Source of the DNA: Jacaranda mimosifolia | Taxonomy: Eukaryota; Streptophyta; Magnoliopsida; Lamiales; Bignoniaceae | Assembly: GCA_018894105.1 (NCBI GenBank) | Contig: CM032126.1 | Location: 29,052,391 to 29,116,390, forward strand | DNA: 64,000 bases | Reading direction: 5' to 3' | In this document: positions 1 to 11,970 of the stretch, in pieces | Position numbering within the stretch: the first letter of the stretch is position 1 | Layout: each line of letters opens with the position of its first letter | The notes under the pieces: model-generated | What the model saw: the letters and a program-made list of their open reading frames with translations, nothing else | Told to the model about the DNA's origin: nothing | Database searches by the model: none | Made by a program: the position numbers and the translations under genes

Positions 1-305
1 GGATCAAGGGGAGGAATGTTTGATTATGTGTGATAAGAATTACAAAGATTTAATAGGGTCTATTTTTTATCTTATTTCCAATTAAACCATAATACTAAAC
101 ATGGGAAAGAATGAGAAAATTATGAAAAACTTATTAAAAAGTATAAGAGATATAATAGTAAATTTATATATTATATTTTAATTTATTTATATATTAATCA
201 TACCAACCAAACATAAAATTAAAATATTATATCCTAATGGGCTTAAAATGTATCATTTGCTTATATATCACTTCTAATTACATCATTCCAAGCAAACGAG
301 CCCTT
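1..305. repeat. Possible MITE-like AT-rich element, cut by the window edge
   Basis: This is an AT-rich stretch with no coding potential. Its right end (about 285-303) reads CCAAGCAAACGAGCCC, which resembles the inverted-repeat ends of plant hAT or Tourist MITEs. The first 45 bases hold a loosely similar motif (TTTGATTATGTGTGATAAG) in opposite orientation. The left end is probably outside or at the window edge, so no target duplication can be tested. Confidence 0.25.
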
Positions 306-605
306 ATCGTAATTAAGAGGATAGTTGTGGAAACAAAAATTACATTAAAGAAAATATGATATTATTTTGGAACAATTGAAAAAGAAAATGACTATAATAA
401 TCAATTTAAAATAGAAAAAAAAAAGAATATAATCCATTTTAAATTTGTACTTTCAAAGTTCAAACAGTATATTGCTTCTTTCATACTTTATTATTACTTT
501 ATTATAGTTGAAGCTACCAAGCATATGTAGTATGCACCTATTAAAACAAAAAAGAAAAAATAAAAGAAAGGCAAGTATATATGCTTTAAATATAATAATC
601 ACTAG
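306..605. other. AT-rich upstream flank of the aminopeptidase gene
   Basis: No coding signal was seen. This is A/T-rich sequence with A-tracts, immediately 5' of the duplicated promoter module. It probably holds distal promoter sequence, but no specific element is recognisable. Confidence 0.4.
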
Positions 606-677
606 AATTCACTTTTTTCTTTTTTATATTTTCGAAACATAATATTGCTGCTTTCATACTGGCACAGTAACTATCTA

Positions 678-685
678 CTATAAAT
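678..685 (+). promoter_or_regulatory. TATA-like box, upstream copy
   Basis: The motif CTATAAAT lies about 31 nt upstream of the duplicated out-of-frame ATG at 710. A transcript started roughly 30 nt downstream would include the in-frame ATG at 864. The assignment rests on sequence and spacing only. Confidence 0.45.
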
Positions 686-831
686 GTCGCGAGACGGGCA
701 CACGTCGCAATGCCCGCCATTACGGCAGTCTCCACTTCTCTCAGTCTACTCCAGTATAATTCAATTTTTTTTCTTTTTTGTATTTTCGTAACAACATATT
801 ACTGCTTTCATACTGGCACTGTAACTATCTA

Positions 832-839
832 CTATAAAT
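832..839 (+). promoter_or_regulatory. TATA-like box, downstream copy
   Basis: The motif CTATAAAT lies about 31 nt before the ATG at 864. With normal plant TATA-to-start spacing, transcripts would begin at or just after that ATG and would then have to use the next in-frame ATG at 993. The assignment rests on sequence and spacing only. Confidence 0.45.
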
Positions 840-863
840 ATTACGAGACGGGCACACGTTGCA

Positions 864-3800
864 ATGCCCGCCATTACGGTAGTCTCCACTTCTCTCAGTC
901 TACTCACTTCGGTTTTCACGAGATTGCGATTTGGGTCTATCTGGGATATTTCTTGGACGTTCAAATCCCTGTTTTCTAGAAGAGCAAAGAGTATGGCTGA
1001 CTCCGTTGCTCGGGCCACTCTTGGCCTCACTCAACCCAAGACGATCGACCCACCAAAGGTATTCTTTGCTCTACTAAATTTTGAAGGATGTATTGAAGTT
1101 GTCTAATTTTTGTTACTTGTTTGACATCGTTCAATTTTGATTGATATTTTTGAAATGGTTTGCCCTTTTTGAATTTTGATTTATATTTTTGTATTATAAT
1201 TCGTGCTTTTTTCGCTTGCCATCTTAGTCAGGCACATATTAATTTGTATGTTATGTATGCATATGTAAGTGTGTTAGATTGTTTGTTTGGCTTGGGGATA
1301 TTATAATTGTGGCATAAATAAACTGATACGTTTCTGGAATGATGTAAGATCTCATTTGCTGCAAAAGAGATTGATTTGGTTGAGTGGAATGGAGATATGC
1401 TTGTTGTTGGCGTCACAGAGAAGGACATGGAGAAAGATGAGAATTCAATGTTCAAGAATTTGATGCTTCGAAAGCTAGATTTGCAGTTAGGTGGATTATT
1501 GTCTGAAGCTTCATCTGAGGAGGATTTTACTGGAAAGGCTGGACAGTCGATGATTCTTAGGCTTTCTGGTCTTGGTCCAAAAAGAGTTGCTTTAATTGGC
1601 CTTGAATTGGCAGCATCAGCAAGTAGGACTTATCAACGTCTTGGTGAGGCTGTTGGTATGGCAGCCAAGTCCGTTCAGGCGAGTACTGTTGCCATAGCGC
1701 TTGCTTCTTCTGAATGGATCCCTTCAGAATTGAAGCCGAGCACTGCATCAGCAATAGCAACTGGTATTTCTCCTTCTTGGATTTCTATGCTTTGGAATTA
1801 AACCTGCAACATCTGTTTGTTGCATATTCATGGAATTGAGCTAAATAGAATTTTTAAATGCTATAGGAGCTGGGTTGGGGACTTTTGATGATAATAGGTT
1901 CAAGTCAGAATCACAACACCCAGCTCTCAAATTGGTGGATATTCTTGGTCTTGGTACCGGACCTGAGGTAGAGAAAAAACTGAAATATGCAGAAGATGTT
2001 TGTTTTGGGATCATCTTTGGGAAAGAGCTTGTAAATGCTCCTGCTAATGTACTCACTCCTGGTTTGTAGTATTCCATTGTCGTTCTATCCAATTCATACT
2101 CTCACTTTTTCCCATATTAAGTTTTGAGGGGTAAACATTATGAATGTTTGTTTGTGCTGATGGTGATCCTTGGAAATTCAAATTGAAAATAATGTTATTG
2201 CATGGATCGGGGTTATAAATTTTCTCATTTTCATACTTTCTTAGGCCCCCATACCGACATTATGGGCCTATTCTTTTATGATTTGCCCATTTTCTAGAAA
2301 ATTTTTTGGAGGAATGGATTTTTGGGAGAAAATTTGGAGAATGTGCTATGTGTTTCTTTTTGTTTTGGAGAAATATAGAAAATGATTTGAGAATGAGTTG
2401 TTTGTTTCCTTATGTTTTGGGAAGAGACAACTTTTACTTTAAATGTCAAATCAGTTGCTTTTTTGTTGGGTTTGTAGGGTGAAATCGATTTTTTTTATGT
2501 ATTATATGTATGTATTTTTATAATTGGATGATGTGTGTGTATACATATATATATATTTGTAATGATTGAAATATGAGTTTAATTAATTTAATTAATTATT
2601 TATTTTGAAATTTATATTTTTATAAATTTAATATTAGTAAATGATCTATTATTTGGTTATATTAATAAATATTAATTATTCATGAAATCATAATTATATT
2701 TTAATTATAAAAAAGTTAGCTTATATCATAATTATTAATATCAAATTATAAAAAAAATCAATTAGTATACATTAATTATAAACTAATTACTGTATTAATT
2801 AAAATATAATTATTTAACTATTTATTACTTACATTTTATTTATAAATAAAACTTAGTTATTTATTAAAGTAAATAATTTTTTAATAATTTATATATATAT
2901 ATATGTATAAGACTTAATAACAATTCATCAAATTAAAAAAATAAATGATATTATATTATATGAAATTACATCATCTTAAATTATTTATTAAATAAATAAA
3001 TGCAATATTTAATTATACGTAAAATATGAAACATAATTAATATATAAATAATAATTTATTTAAATAAATTAATTTAATAAGTTATTTAATTGTTTTAACT
3101 CATTATTTAATTAATACGTTATTTAGTAAATAAATTACTTAGTAATAATCTAATAATTTTACTTAAATTTAATTAATTCTCTCAACAATTACTTTAAATA
3201 TATCAATATTAATTTATTAAACTTAATAGATTATTACATAAGTATCACCCTATAATTAAATTTTTTATTATAATTTTAAATAAATATGAAGATTAATATT
3301 TAATGAAGAATATTTTTTTAAAGAAGATTAATTTATTTGTTGTATCAAATTAAAAAATCTTAAGTTATTTATTAAATGAATAAATATAATTTTAATTAAT
3401 ACATTAAATATTAATTATAACTAATACATTATTTAATTAATAAGTAAATTTAATTAATTTTGATATGTTATTCAATAAATAAATTATTTAGTAATAACAT
3501 AAATAATATTTAATTAAATTTCATTCATTTTTTTGATAATTAGTTTAATTAAATTTGTAAACATAAGTTTTAGATTTTTTTTACTTAGTAAAATTTTAAT
3601 ATATATATATATGTATGTATGTATATATATAATATGAATGAGTGAAGTGGGAGAGTGATAAATGAATGAGTGACGCGAAAGGTAGAGTGAGAAAAGTGAG
3701 GAGGTAGTGTGATTTTTATGGTGTAGGGTTTTTTGGGTGAATTGAGAGGGATTTTTTGGGAAAAAAATTGGAGATGTGCCTCCATTTTGAAATTTTTTAG

Positions 3801-6800
3801 GGGATGGAAAAAATTTTGGAAATTTTTTTGGGAAAATGTAGAAGAATGTAGCCTATGTTTTTGGTGTTGATTTAGCCATCTTATGAGGTAAAATTATTCT
3901 TCTCTTATCATTTTGTCTTTTTCATAAATTTCAGGAGCCCTTGCAGCTGAAGCCTCAAGGATTGCTTCGGAGTACAGTGACGTTTTTTCTGCAAAAATAT
4001 TGGATGTGGAGCAGTGCAAAGAACTGAAAATGGGTTCCTATTTAGGTGTTGCTGCAGCAGCTACCAATCCTCCTCATTTCATCCATTTATGTTATAAGCC
4101 TCCAAGTGGAGAAGTCAAAACTAAGCTGGCTTTAGTTGGAAAAGGCTTGACTTTTGACAGGTAAAAATATATGTTTTTACAAATTAAAATTTTTCCACTT
4201 TTTAATTGTGAAGATCAAAGCTCAAAAGGAGCCTCTTAGATATTTCAGGCATCAATCTTTGCTCTTGAGCTCTTTTGTCATGCAAAATCTTGAATATTTC
4301 TCTATGATTCAGTGGTGGGTACAATATCAAGACAGGACCGGGTTGTTCTATTGAACTCATGAAATTTGATATGGGAGGCTCAGCAGCGGTACTGGGTGCA
4401 GCAAAAGCACTTGGTAAAATCAAGCCTGCTGGAGTAGAGGTGGATATTTTTATTTCTTGCTACTTTTCAGGGATACATTTGCTTGACCTGTTTCATGTCC
4501 AAATTATCAGTTAATTGTTATTCCTTTTTGGTTCTTTTGTCTATGCTCACAAACATTGGTTATTTTTCCCCATAATTTTGGGATGGATTGAAAGAAAACT
4601 TTATAATTGATGATTTTTTACTCAGGTTCACTTCATTGTTGCAGCTTGTGAGAATATGATAAGTGGATCAGGTATGAGACCTGGAGACATTGTCACAGCT
4701 TCAAATGGAAAGACGATTGAGGTAATTTCTCCACATTGCTAGTAATAGAAAGCTCTTTATTCTTTTCATTTCTTTGTTGAATCATGTCTGTTTTTCCTTT
4801 CCCGACGTTCATATCCTCTTTCAGAGACAGTATTTTTATGTATTTTATTTTCTCCATATATTTGTTAGACAAGACTGTTTTCCAATTAAAATTATTGGAT
4901 TAGAAAATGTTGTTTATTTGCTTAAGATCGAACACAAAACAAAATCATTTTTGTCATCTGGCCTGTTCATTACATGTTGAGCAATGGGTGTCTTTCTTCT
5001 CTGGGTTATTATATGGATTCTTTGCTTATTCCAGAAGAGAATGGTCTTCCTATTTTTGCTTTTCATTTACCATCTACAGTTCTTGTTCACAATATTTCGT
5101 CTAAGTTGAATGGATGAATGGAAGCCAAAGCTTTCTTTCCTCCATATATGCTTTTACATTATAATTTACTTACTAACTTATTGCTAAAAGGATGTTGCAC
5201 TAATCAAATGCATTCATATCCATGCTTTTACTGCACTTGCAATTTATAGGTGTTGAGATGTTTGTACACCTATCGCTTTGATCAATTGCCTTCAAAAGTT
5301 AATTATAAAAATTATTCATTGATGATGTATAATATATTTGCACTTGAGTATTGAAAGACTTTCTTGACAAGGTTGCATATCCTAAAGTTTGATGATCTGG
5401 CATTGCCTCAGCATGGTATTATATTGTTCGAGGTCTTTTTTAATTCACCATATGTGCCTTTCTTAATTATAGATTGGATACGTTTAGAGAGTTTTCCTTT
5501 TGTTCCAATCACGTGGTTATTCTTTGCATACTTAGAACTCTATGATGAACTAGCTGTGATTAGAGAGAACTACAGGAATTAAGAGAAAAAGTTGGGCTTT
5601 GAATTCAAAGAATATCCTTTGGAAGAAGTTAATGGAGCCTGACACTGCAAAACTTGCAAAACTTGTGAGATTGAATATTTTTAGTGACTGATTTGAATTG
5701 AAAGGGATTACATTGTTTATAGGCTATAAGGCTTAAATGAGAGGGGATTAAGGAAATCCTTACTCAACCAGGATTGGATTTAACTAATTATTTCATGATC
5801 AATGCCTAACAAGGATTCTAAAAGCAATAATTTCTGAAGAAATAAATGAAATACTGAAATAACAAGATTCTCTAGAAGTAACAAAGCACCTCAAAATTGC
5901 CAGATAAGTCAGAGTGATCTCTGATTGTTATTTTCAGATTTTCTTCTAGCATAAAATTTGGAAGCTGTAATCCATCAGCCTGCTGTGTTGCATCTAACTG
6001 TGTTGAATGATGTGGGCCAATAGGCCTTTTTCCTTTTCTTAATGTTATTTGTGTTCATCAATATTGTAGGTAAACAATACAGATGCTGAAGGCAGACTTA
6101 CACTTGCAGATGCTTTGGTATATGCTTGTAATCAAGGTGTAGATAAGGTACCTAAGATTCATTTTATCTGCATTCCCATTTTTTGTGGCCTGATGTTTTG
6201 TGATACTCTTTTGCTTTTTAATTGTCATGTCTTAAGGAGCAAATATACCTTACTCTGAAATAACAGCAAGAACGTAGTAATTCTATAACCTTGCGGAATG
6301 TATTCTAATGCAATAGTCTAAAATCATACAATTGTATTTGTTCACTTTCACCATTTGAATACTCTCGGAGAAAAGGCTTAATTGTATTTATTTCCATAAG
6401 TAATTACATTGAAACTTTGACACCATATTTTGTGATATTTTTCGGCTTTGGTTGAGCAAGGACAACTAACTCAGGAATGACAACTAGAACATAGCTATTC
6501 CATAACTTTGTGGAGTGTTCTTCAAATAAGCAATTCTTCCAAATCCCATCTGTATTTGCTCATTTTCAACATTTAAATAGTTTCGGGGAAAAGGCTGAGT
6601 CAAATCAATTTCTAAGTTATAAAGTTGAAATTGGATGTTATATATAGGATATTGAATCAGCTAGGTTTTAGTTTTGCATATTCTATTTAATTGTATTCCA
6701 TTCTGAGTCAAATTGTTTTCTTTGCTACCACAGAATTCAAGGAAATGCACAAGCAAAACCTTTAAATTGTTTAGCTCTAGAATGGAAGTTGTTTATGGAG

Positions 6801-7558
6801 TTACAGTTTGAAATTGATTGTTTAACAGATTTTTATTTAATGTGTAGATTGTAGATCTGGCCACGCTGACTGGCGCTTGTGTTGTTGCTCTTGGGCCCTC
6901 TATTGCTGGTAAGTGATTTATTAGTCTCCCTTTTGACTAAACTGCTATCAATATGTTCCATGGAGATAATCTTATTGGCAATTTGAAAGCAACAAAAAGT
7001 TACATGCAATGTATTAAGAAGCCAAGATGCACTGGAGGACATTTTGGGAATGAAACAAATTTGACTGAAGTGTTAATAAGATATCTGCTGATTGCTTTAA
7101 TAAACAAAAAATAGGTGTATTTACACCAAGTGATGAGCTGGCAAAAGAGGTACTTGGAGCATCAGAGGCTAGTGGAGAAAAGCTTTGGAGGATGCCCTTG
7201 GAGGAAAGTTACTGGGAGTCCATGAAATCAGAAGTGGCTGATATGGTGAATACAGGTAGTCGTCAAGGTGGTGCCATCAATGCAGCTCTTTTCTTGAAGC
7301 AGGTAAAAGCTTTGGGACCTTTTTCTTGCTCTTCTGAAGTAATATCTAGTTATTGTTTCCTTGGTGAAGATGATTTTATTGCTTTGCAATGGTTGTAAAA
7401 ATTGTAACAAATAATTGTTTCGGTTGCAGTTTGTTGATGCGAAGGTCCAGTGGATGCATATTGACATGGCTGGCCCTGTTTGGAGTGATAAAAAGAAAAA
7501 TGCAACAGGATTTGGTATTTCTACAATGGTCGAATGGGTGCTAAAGAGCTCTTCTTAA
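864..7558 (+). CDS. LAP: Leucine aminopeptidase, plastid type (peptidase family M17), ten exons
   Basis: This enzyme removes N-terminal residues (Leu and others) from peptides as a two-metal hexamer, usually in the plastid stroma. Exons join in frame: 864-1058, 1349-1763, 1867-2061, 3935-4160, 4313-4439, 4626-4721, 6070-6147, 6848-6908, 7115-7302 and 7430-7558, giving 569 residues, the usual plant length. Residues 1-43 are Ser/Arg-rich like a transit peptide; Met44 (993) would give a cytosolic form. The M17 N domain covers about 66-220 and the catalytic domain about 250-560. Metal ligands and catalytic residues are present: K338 and D343 ([11 protein letters not shown]), K350, D363 (KFDMGG), and D423, E425 and R427 in the NTDAEGRL signature. 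All introns are GT..AG and no in-frame stop is seen. Intron 3 carries a Tourist-like insertion. The choice between the starts at 864 and 993 is an inference. Confidence 0.93.
2264..3853 (-). mobile_element. Tourist-like (PIF/Harbinger-type) AT-rich non-autonomous element in LAP intron 3
   Basis: The ends form imperfect inverted repeats: GGGCCTATTCTTTTATGATT on the left, and GGCTACATTCTTCTACATTT when the right end is reverse-complemented. They are flanked by identical TAT trinucleotides (2261-2263 and 3854-3856), as expected for a 3-bp target duplication. The body is about 1.6 kb of very AT-rich sequence without an ORF. Its left arm matches, in reverse orientation, the right arm of the element at 57989-59021 (shared blocks such as GTCAAATCAGTT and TTTTTTGGAGGAATG). 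It lies wholly in the intron and leaves the splice sites intact. Confidence 0.72.
6236..6600 (+). repeat. Diverged direct repeat inside LAP intron 7
   Basis: A block near 6262-6390 (AACAGCAAGAACGTAGTAAT ... ATTTGAATACTCTCGGAGAA) recurs diverged near 6478-6598 (GACAACTAGAACATAGCTAT ... ATTTAAATAGTTTCGGGGAA), about 218 bp downstream. It is non-coding and looks like an old local duplication. Confidence 0.5.
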
Positions 7559-8019
7559 TCCGGCTTCCTTGGTGCTCCTAGAAGGGATGTTAACCATACT
7601 TGAAGGCCTAGTCTGGTTGGATTTTGGTCTTATCGGATGATTGATTTTCGTGTTATAATTCTTATGTTTATGATATAGTTTTCAATATGTTTGGTTTGTA
7701 TGAAAATTTTCTTCTAATCGTATTGGCGCAAGTTTGTTTTGGCAGAAATTATACCCCAAATTGTCGTGCTTTCTTACTAGATTAATTATCCCAAGGTTTC
7801 GGCTGTGTTTATTTATCCTAAATTTTAAATTTGTAAATACGGGCCAATAAATTTAATGAAGGCTGTAAGATAAACTCTTGGGAAATGGGCGTTATCAAAT
7901 CTTTTCTGGGCAACTAAACTTTGCCCGAAGTAAATGGTTGAAGTTTTGGAAATCGTGGTTGAGCATGCCTAACTACTAGAATAAAAAAGCTAGTGTTTTG
8001 GGATTGTAAACTTTCTATT
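7559..8019. other. LAP 3' UTR and intergenic sequence
   Basis: This follows the LAP stop codon. It is T-rich, with GTTATAATTCTTATGTTTATG near 7651 as a plausible polyadenylation region, but no canonical AATAAA stands out. No other gene was seen. Confidence 0.4.
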
Positions 8020-8297
8020 TTTTGGTAGTTTAGTTGGACATTGTCATTACTTCTTATAAGGAGGTCGCAGGTTGAAATTTACTTGCGGCAATAGTTTGTG
8101 AATTAGTCGCCTCTGTGGTAGAAAGATCTCGGCTAACCAATGCTTCGGTGGGGCTTTGGTGATGGATTTGCCTTTGGGCAATAGCTATGGCTCAAACTGG
8201 ACATTTCACTGTAGTGGGGAACTCCTATGATTATGCTTCAGGAAGGATTGCTCCATTGATCGTCCATCACTGCCTTTTTGTCTTAAAAAAAAAAATA
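8020..8297 (+). mobile_element. Probable tRNA-derived SINE
   Basis: A box-A-like motif (TAGTTTAGTTGG, 8026-8037) is followed 33 nt later by a box-B-like motif (GGTTGAAATTTAC, 8070-8082) in the context GGAGGTCGCAGGTTGAA. That is the typical internal RNA polymerase III promoter arrangement of plant SINEs. The unit ends in an A-run at about 8285-8297 (CTTAAAAAAAAAAA). Length about 280 bp. No clear flanking duplication was verified. The open frame across it (8187-8642) looks fortuitous. Confidence 0.5.
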
Positions 8298-9079
8298 CAT
8301 TTTTTATTTTTGCCTCTGAAATTTCCAACTGTCCATTTAGTCTTTTTTGTTTTATTCCATTTTATGTCTGGTCTGTTGGTCTACAAAATGAACTTGCTTG
8401 AAGTGAACAAAATTCACATAATTTCATGCGATTTATGTGGAAAATGCAATGGAATTGTTACCCGTGAATTTACTATTTTAGTTTTGTTAATAATGAGATG
8501 CATCAAGATGCTATTTTTAGTGAAACAATTGAACAAGTCCTTACAAATCGATATTATATATTCATCTTTGTTACTGACATTTAAGCTGCAGGATTTCTTG
8601 AATATACAGGAGAGCATGTTTTGTCGCATGCTATATGATTAATAAAGTCAAATTCATCTAATTTTTACTATTGTATAATTTTATAGTACAATGATGTGGA
8701 AATTGCAATTATATAATTTTAATTAAATGTTGTATTTTTAAAATTTTAAACTTTTTAATTAAATTAAAAAAAAATTCATTAGTTATTGGTTATTAATTTG
8801 ATATCATTTATTCGATTTAAAGATATTTATATTTTTAAAATTATTTTCTTAATTAGAACAAATAATTCTTTATTTACCTCTAATACCAAAAGAGATCGCG
8901 TTTTATCTATCAGCTTTTGTTTGCACGCAATTTCACCCACATAAAATATTTTTGATTATTCATATTATTTATATATATATATTCTAATAAACATTACATA
9001 GAAAATTGACATGCATTTAATATCTATATATATAATCTTTATATTCATGAAGATATCAGTCATATCTATACTATTATAT
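8298..9079. other. AT-rich intergenic sequence
   Basis: No gene, RNA or bounded repeat was recognised. Base composition is low-complexity A/T with short TA runs around 8960-8990. Confidence 0.4.
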
Positions 9080-9278
9080 TGTAATGCCCCAAAATTTTAT
9101 TTCGTGTTTAATCGATTAATATACCTTATTTTATTTTATTTACTATTTCAATTAAAATTGGAGTAAGACATGAACTATATTTTCGGAATAATATATTTAT
9201 ATATATAATATATAAACAATATTAAATTATCTTTTGATCAAACAGTGATAATTAATATTACATATATACATTGCAAAC
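9080..9278 (+). mobile_element. Left part of an outer Ty3/gypsy-type LTR, split by an insertion
   Basis: It begins TGTAATGCCCCAAAATTTTA, a start typical of large chromovirus/Tekay-style LTRs (TGTAACGCCCC..). It runs 199 bp before the LARD-like element begins at 9279. Sequence of similar style resumes at 15799. That the two pieces are one LTR is inferred from position and composition; no intact copy is available here to prove it. Confidence 0.45.
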
Positions 9279-11956
9279 TATAACACCCCTAAAATTTAGT
9301 ATTTAAAAAAAAATTGGGATTTAGAAATTAAGATTTTGGTTAATCAAATTTTAGGGCTCAGAATTAATATTAAAAGGACTTGATTGCAAAGATTTTGGAA
9401 GTTTTGGGGTCACTTTGCAATTTTTAGAAACTTGATTGGATGATATTTTCAAACTTTAGGGTTTGCATGGAAGACATTTGTGGTCAAAGGGCTTAATTTC
9501 ATGCACTCAGTTTTTTTGAGGGTTTAATTGAAGGAAGGCTAACTGAGAGGGACTTAATTAAGGCATGTTGAAATCTTTTGGGGTCAATTCAAGAACCCAA
9601 GAAAGTTCCTTACATATATACCAAATTTGCAAAAATCACCCCATTCCCTTCTTCATCTTCACCGCGGCCACCACTAGTTTCTCACCGGCTATTTCTCCGA
9701 CCGCGAGCTTTCTCCCATTTTTGTTCCGATTATCTTCATCCTCATGTCCCAGCACCACAACTATACCTCATGCATCCATAAACTCCACCATTTCGCCGAA
9801 AAATGTGAAGTCCGAAAATTGACCACAGTGGGCTTTTTGTGGGTTCTCTTCCCGACAATATTTCACGGCGAACCAAGGGTGGTTTTGGTAGAGCTCAGCT
9901 CAAGGAGCAACACAGTAACCTTGGATTTTGTTTTGGGTTGACGCCGGCGAAGGAATTTGGAGAAAACCGCGCGGCGATGTGTGGTGGTGAAAGGTGATCG
10001 GAGCTAAAATTAGGCTTCAATTTGATAGAATTTAGTAAAATTGATCGAGGGGTTTGGTTGTTTGAGCTAAAAGGAGTAGTTTGGTGGTGAGTTTGTGTAT
10101 TTTCGGCGGCGGTAAGCAGCACGGCGATCTGGAGGCAGTTTTTTCTGCTCGTTGCGAGGATCGTGACGGTGGTTTTAGTTTATGATTCTGGTGTCTCGAT
10201 TGCAGGATCTTGAGGAAAGGAATGGGAGTTGGATTTATATGTGTATATACATGTAATGTAACGTTATTTCCATTAGATGTTGTAATATGCCAAGAATGAA
10301 CAGTTGTTATATTAGATTTTGCTTTTTACCCCATTTTATCTTCTTCCTCACCCTCTCACCTGCGGCCACCCATACATCCCGTTGGCAATTTTTTTTTCTG
10401 ACGAGCTTTCTCCAAACCAAATTGAGCAACTTCTTCCCCTCATTCCCACGACCACAACTGTACCTTCTTCTCCGCGCAACCACCGGTGGAACGGCTAGAA
10501 TTGCGAAGATCGAGTTGGCTCATGGTGGAGCTTGGTTTCCAACCTTCGGCGACTGAAGCTTGAAAATGAGCATCAGGTTTTGAAGGTTTCAACTGAAGGG
10601 TTGTGAGGGTGGTTTTAGATTGAAGATTAAGCTAGCAACGGAGGAGAATTTGGGATATGATATAAGGTTAATAGTAAGATTGTAATTATTGAAAGTTGTC
10701 GGGGTTGAGTATGAATTTTGATTATAAATATTACTTTTTGGTTAGGTAACGACGAAGCAGGTCCCGCAAGTCAATAGGCGATGACAATAACTCTAAGACT
10801 ACAGAGGTGAGGGTTTGCTAACCTGACACTCCTTTCAATTATCTGTTATTGGAATAAACTCCTGTGAGGTTTTTCTGTTTTTGTACCATACTCAGATATG
10901 TTATTGAAATATGTTAATTGCTTATAATTTGTTTGTTATCTGGCAATTAACCTGTATACCCCTGTGAGGGTTATCCTTCAATTGATATTTGTTATCTGTC
11001 TGTACTGGTTATGCTTTTGATTGATTATGTTATCTGTCCGTTCTAGCACCCAAAAACTTATACTGTTATTTGTTATCTGTCTGTAATGTTATCTATGATT
11101 TGATATCCAACTGTCTGTTATCTGTTACCAATCTGATATGTTGTTCTCAGCTGTTAAGCTCGGGATGAGCCGATACGTTGTTCCCAGTTGTAAAATGGGA
11201 CGAGCCGATATGTTGTTCCCAGCTGTAAAGCGGGATGAGTCGTTAATGGACTGATATGATTGTTTTGATATGATTTGTTAGTTGATTCTATTGATCTGAT
11301 TTGTTTATTGATTGATTTTGATTGTTTCCTGACTGATGGACTGCTTGCCTGCCTGACTGTCTAATCGTATTCTGATATGTTCTGCCTGACTGTTGATTTA
11401 CAGTATGTTGAGTTGATTATTCCTCAACAGATTCTTTCGGTTATGCTTACAGTTATCCCTCACTAAGTCCTTTGAACTTACCCCCCGTTTATTTTGATTC
11501 TCTCAGACAGGGAATAAGTGAGGAATTTGGACTGTAGGTTGGGCAGGAGTATGTTTGTAATAGATCAGATGTTGCATGTATATATGGAAATCATCTGGTT
11601 GCTAAGTATGGATTTGATGCATATGATACGTTATGTTGATAAGGATGACTTAAGGATTGTAAATATTTTGTTATGTAAGAATGTGAATCTTGGCATTTAC
11701 TTTGTGGTTTATCAAGTCTGTTAAGTTTGAAATTCCGCTGCTTCTGATAAGTTGAATTTGAGATTTTGTGGCATGTATTTAGTTTATGTGTTGTATATTA
11801 CAGGATTATTACATGTTTGTTTAAGTTGGAACCCGCTGCTCTTTCTGATAAGCTTGGAAATTTAATTATGAGCTATTGCTTGTATTTTGGGTTCAGAATT
11901 ATTGATTGGAATGTTTTGATATATCAGTTTTGGGTTACCCGGAGTGGGGTGTCACA
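9279..11956 (+). repeat. 5' LTR of the LARD-like element
   Basis: It is 2,678 bp long and starts TATAACACCCC, where the canonical TG has decayed to TA. It ends GGGGTGTCACA directly before the primer-binding site. It aligns along its whole length with 13033-15798. Three 35-37-bp units at about 11135-11245 (TGTTGTTCCCAGCTGTAAAG..GGGATGAGCCGATA) form a small internal tandem repeat present in both LTRs. Open frames seen in both LTR copies are AT/TC-rich and look non-functional. Confidence 0.85.
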
Positions 11957-11958
11957 GG

Positions 11959-11970
11959 TGGTATCAGAGC
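11959..11970 (+). promoter_or_regulatory. Primer-binding site, initiator-tRNA-Met type
   Basis: TGGTATCAGAGC lies 2 nt after the 5' LTR end. It is complementary to the 3' end of plant initiator methionine tRNA, the standard primer for minus-strand synthesis in many gypsy and copia elements. Confidence 0.9.

Larger units (their letters stand above)
606..905 (+). repeat. Tandem duplication of promoter and start-codon region (period about 154 bp)
   Basis: Two near-identical blocks lie head to tail, about 606-757 and 758-905. Each holds a T-rich tract, TATTTTCG, CTGCTTTCATACTGGCAC, a CTATAAAT box, an ACGGGCACACG motif, then an ATG (710 and 864) and the first codons of the same peptide ([13 protein letters not shown]). 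The copies differ by scattered substitutions and a 2-nt shift in the T-rich tract. The downstream copy is in frame with the aminopeptidase; the upstream ATG is out of frame and ends at 979. Only the downstream copy continues into the coding exon. Confidence 0.9.

Noticed and set aside
710..979. Open frame starting with the same peptide as the aminopeptidase
   Set aside because: It is the upstream copy of the duplicated start region and is out of frame with the downstream exon. It is at most a uORF, not a gene.
8187..8642. 151-codon open frame
   Set aside because: It crosses the SINE A-tail and T-rich intergenic DNA, with a hydrophobic low-complexity translation and no recognisable family.
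9565..10556. Several Ser/Pro-rich open frames in the 5' LTR
   Set aside because: Equivalent frames in the 3' LTR are shifted or broken, so they are not conserved. They are fortuitous frames in LTR DNA.
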